A DNA stretch of 64,000 nt. It comes from Apodospora peruviana. Its lineage: Eukaryota > Ascomycota > Sordariomycetes > Sordariales > Lasiosphaeriaceae. The notes beneath the pieces were generated by a model. That model was not told where the DNA came from. It did no database searches and was given only the letters and a program-made list of their open reading frames with translations. Positions 47,493 to 59,500 of this stretch are shown here, in pieces; position 1 is the first letter of the stretch, and each line of letters opens with the position of its first letter. The translations under genes and the position numbers were made by a program. Location of the stretch: assembly GCA_033439685.1 (NCBI GenBank), contig JAUEDM010000001.1, forward strand, positions 2,976,001-3,040,000, written 5' to 3'.

Positions 47493-49028
47493 ATGGCCGC
47501 CGTTATTAGGCCGGCGCGGTTGATTAGCCAAACGGCACACTTGCTCCCTGGTCTGTTGACCCGTCTTCTTCTGTTGCTCGACATTCGAATGATGACCTGC
47601 TGACCCCAAATCACCTACCCAGGTCAATTGCACGTCACCGAGCTGTTCTTCGAAGTTCCAAAAAACTACTCTCGCCCCGAGCTTGGCACTTTGAAGCTGT
47701 TTGGTCGTAGTGTCAGGAGGCACGAGCGTCCCATCGTTCCCATGTCGAGGCCAGAGCAAGAGGCTGCGTCAAAGAGCCCCTATCTTGTCTACCTCGAAGG
47801 CGGCCCTGGCTTCGGGAACCGCGAGCCTCAGGACAGCCCCTTGACTCGTCCCATGCTCAGCCGCGGCTACCAGCTCCTCTTCCTAGACTACCGCGGGACT
47901 GGTCTCAGCACACCCATCAACACCGAAACGATAGTCGCGCAGGGTGATCCCCAGGAGCAAGCCAACTACCTCAAGCTCTTCCGGGCCGACAATATTGTCC
48001 GTGACTGCGAGGCCGTGCGTCTATGTCTGACGGCCGGCTTACCGGAGGAAAACAAGCCATGGTCCCTCTTTGGCCAGTCGTTCGGCGGCTTCGTCTCGCT
48101 TACCTACCTGTCCAAGTACCCCAAGGGACTGCGGGAGGTCTTCATGACCGGCGGCCTCGCCCCAATAAATAGCACCGCCGAGGAGGTCTACCGCGCCACC
48201 TATAAGAAGGTGATCGAACGGAACGAGGCGTACTACCGCAAATTCCCCGAGGATGTTAACAACGTGTATACCCTGGTCGAGTATATCGAGAACCACGAGG
48301 GTGGTGGACCCCAGCTCCCAGGTGGCGGAGTGCTGACGGTCGGAAGACTCCTCAGTGTAGGGCTGTCATTTGGCGCCCACGGCGGCCTTGATACTGTGCA
48401 TGCTCTGATATTAAGATTAACTGCCGACCTGGACCAGTTTGGGGTTTTCACCCGTGGAAGCCTGGCGGCCATTGAAGGACATATTCCATTTGATACTAAC
48501 CCCATCTACGCAATCCTGCACGAGTCTATCTATTGCTACAAGAAGGGAGTGGCCTCGAATTGGGCAGCCTATCGCGTCGGCAAGGAATTACCTCCTTTTC
48601 CCTGGCTCTGGAAGGACAGCACAGCCAACAGCTCGCTCTCGTCTTCCTCAAACTCACCGCCCACATCCCTAGTAGTTACCAAGTTCGACGGACCGCCGTG
48701 CTTCTCGGGCGAGATGGTTTATCCCCTTCATTTCCAGTCGTACCCGGAGCTTCGCCCCATGGAGCAGGCGGCTCATATCCTCGCTAAATGCAACGATTGG
48801 GATGAGCTCTACGATGAGGAGCAGCTAAGCCGGAATGAGGTGCCGGTGTACGCGGCTAGCTTCATCGATGACATGTATGTGGATATTGAGCTCGCCCGCA
48901 TGACGGCCGGCATGGTCAAGGGGTGCAAGGTGTTCGAGACAAACATGATGTATCATAACGCGGTGAGGGCCCACACAGACGAGGTGATTTCCCAGCTCTT
49001 TAAGATGAGAGACGACACGATTGATTAA
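47493..49028 (+). CDS. Proline iminopeptidase-like alpha/beta hydrolase (peptidase family S33)
   Basis: Serine aminopeptidase-type hydrolase releasing N-terminal proline or a related residue. Exon 1 is 47493-47550, intron 47551-47622 (GTCTGT, branch CTGCTGACC, CCAG), exon 2 is 47623-49028, giving 487 residues. The splice joins HLLPG to QLHVTELFFEVP. The oxyanion motif is YLEGGPGFG, the nucleophile is in SLFGQSFGGFVSL, and LLFLDYRGTGLS matches the conserved strand of the family. The late acid and base are probably in ASFIDDMYVD and NAVRAHTDEV. The insertion between core strands is helical, as in fungal members of about 450-490 residues. The N-terminus is not a clear signal peptide, so the protein is probably intracellular. 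The downstream esterase gene is convergent, 203 bases away. Confidence 0.93.
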
Positions 49029-49231
49029 GTCTCGAGGATGGGTGTATGTATAATTCTCTTGAAGGAGATGCGAGGTAGTTAGCGTTGGAGCACTTGATTT
49101 ACTTGACTACAGTTAGCGAATAGTTACCTAGATAGTACCTGGGTTAAAAAGTCGGTTTGTGGCTTGTGTCCCGAATTTGACCTATTTCCGTTATTATTAT
49201 CATTACCTCGTCCATATTCTAACTACCTTAG

Positions 49232-51069
49232 TTACACCAGTACACTCGGAGCTACAGTTCTCCAAAAGTCACATCGGCGTTTCAGTTGCGTGAGCTGCGC
49301 GGTATCGAATCCGTCCGAATTGATGACGAACTCCTCAGGGGCGGATGATGATGAGCCGGCAAGGAGCTCTGGCACCGCGATCGCGACGGAAGGGGTCAGT
49401 TTCCGCGTGTTGGGGTCGCCGGTCATGAAAAAGGAGGCGAAGGCGCCGGTGAAGCCTTGGTAGATCAGGGGATCGGTTCGTTGGGCCGAGTTGACTTGAT
49501 TCCACTTTATGTGTATGTACAAACATTAATATCACTCGGGTTCAGAATATGGGACCAGCTGGATGGTAACTATGTAGGTAAAATAGGCAGGTGGGTAGCT
49601 TACCCAGTACGTATCACTCGCGTGCTTGGCCGGACTGATGGTATATTCGGCCAACCACCCCCTTTTTGACGCTCCCGCCATCCAATAGCCCGGGCAGGCC
49701 AGCACCACGTCGCGGTAGACCAAGCCAGCCCTCACTTGCGAGGTAGTATAGCTCGCAAGTGTCTCGGTCTTTCCGATCTGGGGGTACATCTGCCTCACCT
49801 CGTCATGCTGTTCCTTACTCAGTCCAGGCAAGAATCCGGCCAGCCAGGAATCGAACGACGAGACCCGGTCTGGGAGGAAATTCTCCCCTTCGTGGGTATT
49901 ATATGTTGCAAACGCAAAGTCGCTGTTTATTGCTCCTCCCGTTGCGGCGGTCGCCTGCGTCAGCGTTCTCGGCAGAAATTTCCCGTCGATGACCGGCGCC
50001 CAGGTGTACGAGCTGGTGGTGTGCGTATGGCTGGCCGCGATGAACTCGCTCGCGTCGCGGATGGACTGGACGGACGCCCGCTTCAAACAGGCCAAACTAT
50101 TTGCGACAGAGCCGCAGCCGGTCCGGCTGGCCAGCGTATCGTATATCCACTGCGCTTCCCCGCCAGAGGCGGAATACGTCTTGGGCCAGTACGGGCTGCT
50201 CGCCAGCGCCTTCTGGAAGACTCCTCCTCCGCCCGGAGAAAAAGTCTGGTTGGCAATGACCTGCGCAACCACCGACCCGCCGCCAGCGCTCTGGCCCCAT
50301 ATCGACACGTTGCGCGGATCGCCGCCGAACTGCGCGGCGTAACGGTTCGCCCACGCGATGGCGGCGCGCTGGTCGAGAAGGCCGGCGTTGGTATCCGACT
50401 TTGGATCCGCAACGATCTGGCGACCCGCCAAGAGGCCGAACGCGTTGGTCCGATAGTTTGGGTAAACAAAAACCAAATCCGTTGACGCAGACACGTTGAG
50501 AACCGGGTACGCGGACGGCGGCAGGGACGCGAACAACGCCGACCCGCGGATGAAGCCGCCGCCGTAGAAGACGACGACGACCGGCCGCAGGGGCTGGCCA
50601 ACTTTCCATGGGCGAGAGTATAGACCCAGGTAAAGGCAGTCTTCTGAGCCGTTGGCCTATCCACTGCGTAAGTTCTTTGACATTGTATATAGTAAAGGGG
50701 TGGTTTTGGACCAACAGTTCGCTGGGGACACATATCAAACGGCTTGCTCGAGTCGTACATCCCGGTTCCGGTCAAGTTGATAGGCGGCTGCGGACCACGA
50801 AAACGGTTCTCGCCGACAGGCGGCGCCGCAAAGGGTATCTTTTTCCAGTACGAGATGTTGTACTGCTTCGAGTAGGCGCCGCGGAACGTGCCATAGTCCA
50901 GGGCGGCGGTGAGATCGGGGCCTCCTTCGTCATTACTACCCCTGACATGGTTGTCTGCCCGGGCAAGTACAGGAGTAGAATGTACCAGAGGGAGCAGGAG
51001 CAGCAATAGTGCGGCAAGCGTAAACAAATCGAACTTAGACTGCTGCAGGTGGCACATCTTGACCACCAT
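49232..51069 (-). CDS. Secreted type-B carboxylesterase/lipase
   Basis: Extracellular ester hydrolase of the cholinesterase-like family. Minus-strand exons are 51069-50716, 50656-49604 and 49504-49232, giving 559 residues. Introns are 50715-50657 (weak donor GTTGGT, acceptor GATAG) and 49603-49505 (GTAAGC...AAAG), both phase 0. The N-terminus has a typical signal peptide, LFTLAALLLLLLPLVHS. Family blocks include KKIPFAAPPVGENRF, SEDCLYLGLYS and FYGGGFIRGS (oxyanion hole). The nucleophile elbow is GQSAGGGS, with an acid probably in YNTHEGENF and a histidine in AKHASDTYWW. NVS, NIS, NLT and NQT sites could be glycosylated. The start could also be the methionine four codons later at 51057. The first splice is supported by family conservation (CPQRT then ANGSEDC) rather than by strong donor sequence. 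Confidence 0.92.
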
Positions 51070-52130
51070 CGATCGATCGTCTCTTGAAAACGAAAACTCA
51101 CCGACATGTATTACAACCCATGTGAAAAGGAACGAAGCTGTTCGTTCATCCTTTAAGCTCAAATCAGTCCCTTATACTCGAACTCCTCGACCTCCACATA
51201 CTTCCTCAGCAGTCATTAAACCGCTCGGCTTCTTGTATATAGCCGCCCTCCTTTTCCGCTCACTTACCCCCTCCACCCCGCTCATGGGCGGAACTCAGCT
51301 CCCAGATCCGTCCGTTTCTTAGACGCAGGTTGGCCTTTCTGAGAATCAAGACCCAAGTTCTCATAGCTTTGGCGAATAAAACATCCTCAATAGGGGTCAG
51401 AGTATGATCCATGCACCCCTTTACCTTGACAGACTTTCAGCTGTAAACATAACACATGGTCTTGGCACGCATAAAGAGGGGAGAACCCCCTTTCCCACAA
51501 CATACGAAGCAACTTGCAGGTCAAGAACCGAGATGCCATTATCCCCCCCTCTCTCTATCCTCTAAAACGCCGTTTCCTTTGCCGGAAAAGTGTGATAATA
51601 AAATGAGGAAACATGAAAAGGCACAAACATGGAAGAATAAAAAATGTGTCCCATCCGCCGATCGAAACTTGCATAGGTCGAAAGCAAGAAAATACGCAAG
51701 CAGGCAAGCAGAGAGAGCAAAGAAAACCCCCTCCCCCCTCCCTCCCCCCCAAAGAAGTATGCATGCCCCATGCCCCTCTTATCCCAACTTGCTCGTGTGT
51801 GATGCGATCTTCTTCCCCGTCCACCCAAAGATCACTGGTTGTCGATGATTTCAACCACGAAACAAACACCATTGGCCACTTGCTTGCCCCTTTTCCAAAT
51901 CCCCTTCCTGCCTCTCATGATTTCATAATGTGGTTCGTATTATCGATAATAGGTTGTCATGCGCTGCGCTCCAGCTTTGACGGCGGGTATAATTGCCAAA
52001 CGTGGTATCCGGAAGAATAAGGTTCTGGCAACGACAAAAAAAGCCGTCCTAGAGGAGCACTCGCCATGTTGAAATGCCCGACTGCACCGGGGCTGGCGCA
52101 ATGCTGTCGCATCCGCTTCAATTTATGCGC
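51070..52130. other. Intergenic: esterase promoter and DnaJ 3' end
   Basis: Both flanking genes are on the minus strand. A polypyrimidine run near 51726-51752 stands out. The short frames on both strands in 51456-52020 have no domain and cover low-complexity sequence. Confidence 0.5.
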
Positions 52131-53546
52131 TTACTGCGAGGCGCACTGGACGCGCTCGGGCTGACCGTCCTCCTCCTCATCAATCGCCATGCTGTCAAAT
52201 CCTTTGCTTCCGTCCACGACATCCTCGAGGTCGGCAGGCTCGTTGACCGCGTCGGCGGGAGGGATGTTCAAAAGAGCTGGTGGTGGCAGGATCTGGCGGA
52301 GAGCGTCGAATGCGGCGGGGTCTTGTGTCCAGTTCTTCTCGGGGAACTTGACGTTGAATTGGATATACATATTACCGAAGTCGTGATGGCGGTATGACGG
52401 CATGCCTTGTCCGCGAATCATCTTGACGGCATCTATTAAACAGGGTTAGCTGGATGGCTATAAATTGATACTATTGAACTTCTCTGTACTTACTTGGTGC
52501 AATCGCCTCACCGGGCAGGATCTCGACATTCAACCACCTGTCGTCGAGATGCTCAATGAAGATATTACCTCCAGCCAGGGCAGTGACGAGTTCGATGTCG
52601 GCATGGTAGAGAAGGTCATCATCGCGACGAGTGAAGCGAGGATGAGGTTTCTGCTCTATCTGGAACACAACGTCGCCGGCCATTACGCCAGGTGCTTGGT
52701 CACCCTCGCCACGGAACTCGACTTTCGTGCCACTCTTAATGCCCTTGTCGACGTGGACATGGAGGACTTTCCGATCAACAATCGTCTTCTTTCCCATGCA
52801 CTGCTTGCAACGATCCTTATCCTTGAAGATCTCTCCCTCCCCGTTGCAGTCAGGGCAGACAGTCTGGAACCGTTGGATCATGGGACCCATCTGCCGCATC
52901 ATCGTCTTCATACCATGGCCGTCGCATGTTGCGCAACGCCGGACAGCACCTTCCTTGCCTCCGCGGCCGTCGCACTTGGGGCAGATGATGGAACGCTGGA
53001 GGGCTAGCTTAGAGACCTTTCCACGATAGATGTCCTCGAGTGAGACATTGTGAGTGTGATGGATGGTCTTGGCCTTTGGCGGTGCGCGCTGGTGGTTCAT
53101 GCCACTGAACATACCGCCGAGACCACCACCGAAGCTGCCACCACCGAAGAACTGGGCAAACAGGTCTTCGGCGGCCATGCCGCCACCGCCGGCACCTCCT
53201 TCAAGACCGGCCTCACCATATTGGTCGTAGATCTGGCGCTTCTGGGAGTCGGACAGGATCTCGTACGCATGGGAAATCTCCTTGAACTTCTCTTCAGCAG
53301 CGGGATTATGCGCGTTCTTATCTGCATGTGGCGGGCGGCGTTAGACAATGACTATGGGAAGAGAGATCAAGTTAGGAGACAAACCAGGATGGTATTTCAA
53401 TGCACCCGTCTTATACGCTTTCTTCAGCTCTGCTTCTGTAGCAGTAGGCGCGACCTGATCCGGTGTTAATAGTTTTGTCACTTTGAGGAGCATTGGGTGT
53501 GGGATCATACGCCTAGAACGTCGTAAAACTTGGTCTCCTTGACCAT
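52131..53546 (-). CDS. ydj1: Class A DnaJ (Hsp40) co-chaperone, Ydj1/Mas5 type
   Basis: Cytosolic Hsp70 partner, stimulating Hsp70 ATPase and delivering unfolded and organelle-bound proteins. Minus-strand exons are 53546-53511, 53454-53385, 53321-52494 and 52432-52131, giving 411 residues, close to yeast Ydj1. Introns are 56, 63 and 61 nt. The J domain holds the HPD triad at residues 34-36, assembled across the second intron. A Gly-rich and FGGG region follows, then four zinc-finger repeats CPKCDGRG, CATCDGHG, CPDCNGEG and CKQCMGKK. The C-terminal substrate-binding region contains GDVVFQIEQKPH and GNMYIQFNVKFP. The protein ends VQCASQ, the same CASQ farnesylation box as Ydj1, so it should be anchored partly to ER or mitochondrial membranes. 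The donor of intron 2 (GTTTGT) is weak, but conservation of the joined J domain supports it. Confidence 0.97.
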
Positions 53547-55175
53547 TTTGGCGGTTCAATAGACCGAGGCCGAGGGATGGATAAGGGATATGAGGGTGAA
53601 TGACTCTCGAGGCTGGAGCCTGCTGGTGAGGTCGGGGTTACCGGGCTTGGGGAGCTTCTCGTAGATCTAGCAAACCTGAAGTCAGTCAATCTGCGACGAG
53701 ACAACAAATGTGAAGAAAAGTCCTTAGAGACCAAAACAACTCCACGAGGCTGATGTTGTCGATAAGGGTTACCCTTTTGTTGAGAAAGGTTTAAAACTTA
53801 CCGGTCGTGCAGAAACTTGTCAGGGAGTCTAGGGCAGTGCGCCTCTTGCGCTTGGCCTTGTGATGTTGGTCGTAGATTGGGTGATAAAAAGACCGGAGTA
53901 GGTTATTATCGCAGAATAGAATCTCTTTGGTGAGAATGAGACAGAAAACAGTCCAGCTCAGGATTCAAATATCAAAGGTATGGGGTAACGGTCTGCGCTG
54001 GGAAAGCTAGCAGATTACGAAAATGCGCAAATGGGACAGCGAGGAGAGGCTGAAATTCTCGGAGTCCCATTTCACTCGTCGCCTTCCCTGGGCGGCCCCT
54101 CCACACTACGCATTCAGCCCCTCCCGATGGAAATCAATCGAAGACTCTAGAGCGTGGCTGGTGATCTTAGCGCGGTACCTGTGCGGGCGGCTGCCTGCGG
54201 CGGGAGCTAAGCATAGGCCGGGCCCAGACCCCACCATTCTTGAAGTACCTCTATATCTCGACCTTGACAGAATCGATCTACAGGGATGCGTATGGAACCC
54301 AAGGAGAATTGGAGGGACCCTGGAATCGTGGCTAATGCTCGGACAGTAAAAGCGCCTCCTGCCTACGATCCACTGGTGAGTCTCCATCTTCCAGGCACCG
54401 CACACATGCAAGGCGACGGGACCAACAACTTACAGGCTGTCGAGAGTGTTCCAGATATCCGTAGAGGACTATTACCTCACTGGCTCAACTGGAATAAACT
54501 TAACTGGAAAAGATGAGTCGAAGATGAGAACTAGCGCTGCCTAAACGGTATTCCGTTGACATTTGGCGAAAGGACGAAGCACAATTCCTATTGTAAGAAT
54601 TTGCCGACTCCTTCCGGCGGTCCTCAGCCCAAAGGCGATACTCCGTATAATGCCGCTCCTATGCAGATTGATTTGTCTTACCAAGTCTCCAAGTCCGAGA
54701 GGTTGCGACTGTTTCTTGTCCACGTCCCATCTTATAACATCTAGCGTCTTTCTAGGACTTTGATAGTCAGATATCATATACTTAGAATACCTTACGCTTG
54801 GTCATCCTTCCTAGATGTGTCAGTCAGTCAGAGGTGGGGTTGGGTTGGGGTTGCCGTAGTTCTAGACTTCTAGAGGAGTCGTCGAGAGCCCCAAGCCGGC
54901 TGACATCATGATGCATGATGCCTAGCTACAGATCACAGTCGCTCGACGCAGTCGCGATCTACCGCGCCCTGAAACTCAAACATGTGCCTGGAATCCAATA
55001 ACTTTTAAGTTTAGTTAATCATTGTCTTATCATCACCAGAGCCCTACCACTCGCCTTTCTTTCCGATTGCAATTCGGGCCCTGAGTCGGGTCGGGAGACT
55101 TACTCGGCTCCTATCTCACCGTCCATCCATCCCGATAAGCCCCTCACCTTCAACCCATCCCGTTAAGTTGGTATC
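53547..55175. other. Divergent intergenic region, 1.6 kb
   Basis: The region contains the DnaJ promoter and the cytosine deaminase promoter. TACTCCGTA (TACGGAGTA on the other strand) lies at 54639-54647. A G-rich run of GGGTT-like words occurs at about 54834-54852. No gene was seen. Confidence 0.5.
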
Positions 55176-55925
55176 ATGGACGACGCTGCTGGTCTGGCAA
55201 TAGCCTTCGAAGAGGCTCAGGCCTCATATGACGAGGGCGGTATCCCCGTATGTTAACACACCATTAATGTGTAATTACAATGAACAACATATTATTTCCA
55301 TCCAGTGTGTAAAAAAATGGAAAACCGCTGTGGATGGATGTGCCGAACCCTCACTAACACGCCCCCGATTCCTTCTGTGCACACAGATAGGAGCAGCCCT
55401 CGTCGACAGCAGCGGCAAACTCCTAGGCCGCGGCCACAACATGCGCGTCCAGCTGGGCTCTGCCATCCATCACGTATGTCAGTTTTGTTTTCACACCCAA
55501 ACTCCTACCAACCCCCTTCCTGAACTGTTCTGCTACTGTGTAGGGCGAGACCTCGGCCCTCTTCAACTCGGGCCGTCTCCCAGCAAAAGCCTACAAAGGA
55601 AGCACAATGTACACCACCCTCTCGCCGTGCGACATGTGCACAGGCGCCTGCCTCCTCTATGGCATCGCCCGCGTCGTGATCGGCGAGAACCGCAACTTTA
55701 TCGGCGGCGAGGCTTACCTGAAGCAGCGTGGCGTCGAGGTGGTCGTCCTCGACGATGACAAATGCAGGACCCTGATGGACAAGTTCATTGCCGAGAAGCC
55801 TGACGTATGGTAAGCTACTTACCTTATCTGTTCTTTCACCGAGACGAAATTCAATAAGTAACGGTCCAACCCCCCGCAGGAATGAAGATATTGGCGTCGA
55901 GGAGCGGGTATACTCGAAGGAGTAG
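55176..55925 (+). CDS. fcy1: Cytosine deaminase
   Basis: Zinc enzyme of pyrimidine salvage converting cytosine to uracil, also the step that activates the antifungal 5-fluorocytosine in fungi. Exons are 55176-55247, 55387-55473, 55544-55809 and 55880-55925, giving 156 residues, nearly the yeast length. Introns are 139, 70 and 70 nt with GTATGT, GTATGT and GTAAGC donors. The zinc site is the His and Glu of HHGETSALF plus the cysteines of LSPCDMCTGAC. VVIGENRNFIGGEAYL and the C-terminal WNEDIGVEER are typical of the fungal enzyme. The His/Glu motif is assembled across the second intron. It sits convergent to the SntB-like gene with 627 bases between them. Confidence 0.97.
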
Positions 55926-56552
55926 TAACCAGCTTAAACTCTGTTGGACAATTTTTGAAAACACAAGATGGCACAGCACAGCACAGCACAGCAAGCACAT
56001 AGTTAGGTTTTATAATGGTAACAAAGTAATGTATTTTGTTTCGTAGTATCTCCTCACAGGCATCACGCTTCCCCTTCCCCCCCGCGACTCTTTTCGTCGA
56101 GACCATGCCGTGAAAAATGAAGTTGTGAAAGAAGATATGCAACAATAAAAAGAATGCCCCTTAATTACATTCTCCATTTCCTGAATTTAGAAACTAAGAA
56201 CTCCTTAGACCCGTCCATCAAAACATGAAGGCTACTTTTATGCGGCCATTACTTTCCTTGTATCTTATACCAGAGAATGCCACAGTGCTGCCTGCTTGCA
56301 TGCTTGCTGCCCCATTTAGATATGACTGACCTGCCCCGCCTTGGTAAAAAAAAAAAAAAAACAGACGAACAGACGGACAGAAGGAAAAAAGAATCTAGGC
56401 ATGATTTTCAGAACAGGTATACACGGTATCTTACAACCAGTCACTCTCGTAGAAAGATGCTAAACCCCACATCGTAATGCCCAGGGAACCCCCTCCATTA
56501 GGGCTCACAATGTTTAACCCGCCTCCTAGTCCAAGTAATCCATCAACTCTCA
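55926..56552. other. Convergent 3' region with simple repeats
   Basis: The region contains about 4.6 copies of GCACA at 55971-55993 and a run of 16 A at 56346-56361. It is otherwise A+T-rich spacer with no gene. Confidence 0.6.
55971..55993 (+). repeat. GCACA pentanucleotide microsatellite
   Basis: A run of GCACA units, 4.6 copies without interruption, in the presumed 3'UTR of cytosine deaminase. Confidence 0.85.
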
Positions 56553-59500
56553 CTAATGAAGCAGGTTGGCAAGTGACGGGCTTGCACTTGCCCCACTGGC
56601 CTGACGGGTTTCGCGCGGCGGCGGCGGAATACTGGGTTCAGGAACCATAGAAGGTAAGCCATCACGCGAGAGAGGAGGACTACCATGGTGAGGTGGAGGG
56701 TGGTGGTCCCACTGCCGTAAGTAGTTCTCCGGTGCCATCGGTCGTGGGACTACCGGCGGTATCTGGCTCATAGACATGTGGTGCGGCCGCAAGTCGGACG
56801 CCATATGGCTATGAAGCGGATTCGCCATGTATGGAGGACCCCCATTTTGTGATGGCGGCGGACCACCACTGAGACGCTGCGGAGATGGAGGCATCCCATT
56901 CATGAACGCGGGTTGCGCCATGTGCCCGTTTTGCGAAGGCGGGGGCGGAGGCGCCGGAGGGTGGGATATATTTGATATCGAAGGTGGTCTTAGGTGATTG
57001 GGCGGAGCTAGGGGTGGCATCGCGCTGTGCGGTGGCGGGGACGGACCGCCGTTGATCTCGCGGCCTGAATGCACCGAATGCGGGCCATGACCTGTCGAGG
57101 GACGATGCCAGTCGTTGTAAGGTGGTCGGGTGGCAGGGCCGAACTGAATTGGCGGTACGGGCGGTGCACGGGGTGCGATGGTCGGAGGTAGAGGCGGTGG
57201 AGCCGCTTGCGGAGCTTGCACAACTGGGTTAAGAAGAGGAGGACCCCCCAACGAGACTGTAACAGGGGCCTGGAGCGGATTTGGATGTACAACTGGTCCC
57301 GGAGCAGGAGGTTGTTGCGGGGGTGACCACACCGGGTATGAGCCTCTGCTGGATTGTCTCGACTCGAGCGGAATGACCGGAGGACTCGGGGCAGCCAGAG
57401 GCGCCTGAGATACCTCCCGGACGAGCTCTGGAAGAGGCGACGGCTCCTTTTTAAGTTGAAGATGAGCGTTAGGTTGGCGCCCCTCCTTCTTGCATTTATG
57501 GCATTGGAAGCTGCGCTGCTCCACGAACCTCTGTGCCTCTGCGCCAATATTCCCATAATTTCCGTTGATAAGCCCGCGCTCTTGTGCGTCGTCAATTGGA
57601 TGCCACTTAACGCTGACAGCGGTGCCGCATGTAAGACAGATCCTCCCGACCGCGAGTAGCGCGGTTGGGAACGGGTCTTGATGGGCATGATCACCATTAA
57701 CCAGGGTGGTTGTAGCCCCCCGATTCAGCTGCGCCACTGGTGAAGTTGGTGAGGACATCTTCGACGCCACCGTTATTTGATTTGCCTTCCTGGCACAGCC
57801 CGTAAGTGTCAGGTCGGCCTGCTTGAAGTTCTGGACATAGAGCTGAAGGGCATTCGTCCCGGCCTCATCCACTATCTCGTCCATTCGATGAACAATTGTC
57901 TTGGTGGGCACGTGTTCTTTGCACCATATCGCAGCAGACATCGTGCCAACTTCGCTGTGAATGGAAACGATGTTGAACTGGTCACGGCGTGACCCTTTCA
58001 CTGGCGTGATGTCAAATCCAAGGACATAGCCAGCCTGGTGGGCGCACTCGACGTGGACGGGAGATCGGCAATGATGACAGTTGACGCAGGCGCCTTCGTC
58101 TGTCTTGCAGACCTTGCACACTTCAGCATATCTTGCCTTGGGAATTGAAGGAATGCCTTCGCTAGGCCCAAGTGCCTTTGCATTTCCAAACTTAACCTCA
58201 GGCGTCCACACAGCGCAGGTGACATGGATCCAGTTGTTGTTCGCGGTTCGCTTCAGTGGTTCCCGGGGATCAAGTGGACGGTTCATCTCCTCCTGTCTCT
58301 TGCGGTAGTAATCTGCTGCCTTCTGCGCAGCCTCGCGCTCGACTCGCTCTCGCTCACGCTCTTTGTCGTTCTTCTTTTTGTGAGAGTGCTTTGCAGGTCC
58401 GACAAAATCATGCTCGGTCTTCTCAACTGGGCACAGGATACATTTATATTGCTATTTGGGTGTTAGTTTGCGGGTTAGCCAAAAGAGGTCGAGCGAAAAA
58501 CTTACGATAGCAATCTGAGGGCTCTTATCATTCAGACACGTATCGCAAGTCCACTTTCCAGGGGCCCTGTTATCGGTAATACCGTAGCAATTCCGGTGCA
58601 CCGTAAGACGACACTCTCTGCAAGACAAATGCTGGTCTCCCAGCGGTTCCATCTCACCGCAAATTGCACAAGGCAATGTTCGCGGCTTAGGAATCTCGGG
58701 AACAGGAGGAGGAGGCGGCGGTTTTTCAACCACCTTTTCCTTTTCCTTCTTCTTTGCAATAGGAGCACTGGATATGCTCCCCGAGTCTGACATGGTGACA
58801 TCGGGATCCTTTTCTGGCAGGCTACTCTTGAGCTTCTTCCGAGGCGGCTCGTGGACGGGGTTAAGTGAGCTGGCGGGGCTCGCTGCGACGACTGGTTCAG
58901 GAGTGAGAAACCGGGTATTACTCATCATCTCGTCAGCCGCGAGAAGTTCCTTATAGAGGTCTTCATCAACCTTCCGCCTCAATCCACGTCCTGCCTGGGA
59001 AACCTTCTTGGCAACTTCGTCGACGTCCTCCCACTGGATGGCGTACCGTCGCCATAGCTCAGCGCAGCGTCGACAGAGAGCTTGGATGTACTGGGCATTC
59101 TTGTCCTTGTTCGGGTTGCGGCCACCGTTTTCCGCCACAAGTGCCGCAGAGGCATTAGGGGCTCGCCGCCATTGACGTGATGCCTTGGTGCCACAGAACT
59201 TGCACATGAAGCCCTTTTTCTTTTCTTGAGCTTTCCCAGTGTCAAATGCGGAATCGTCGATATCATCCGCCACGTCGTCCGCCAGCTTATTTGCTGCTGC
59301 CTCGGCCTTCTTCGCGTCCTTCTTCCCTTTCCTCGCGGAGTAGTTACCCCATATTTGCCGACCCTTCTCAGTCTTTTTCCAGGTGTAGTAGTATCTAGTG
59401 ATGGTAGCGGCGGAAAGGGTCTTGACATGCTTCTTGACGCTATGCAGCTCAGAGCCGAACTTGGCGACACCTTCTTCAAACTTCTTTTGCTCTACCGGAG

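Noticed and set aside
54829..54855. Telomere-like GGGTT-rich run
   Set aside because: The unit is irregular and not TTAGGG, and it is too short to be an interstitial telomere.
56346..56361. Poly-A run as a retroposed 3' end
   Set aside because: No coding sequence or target-site duplication lies beside it, so a simple homopolymer is enough.
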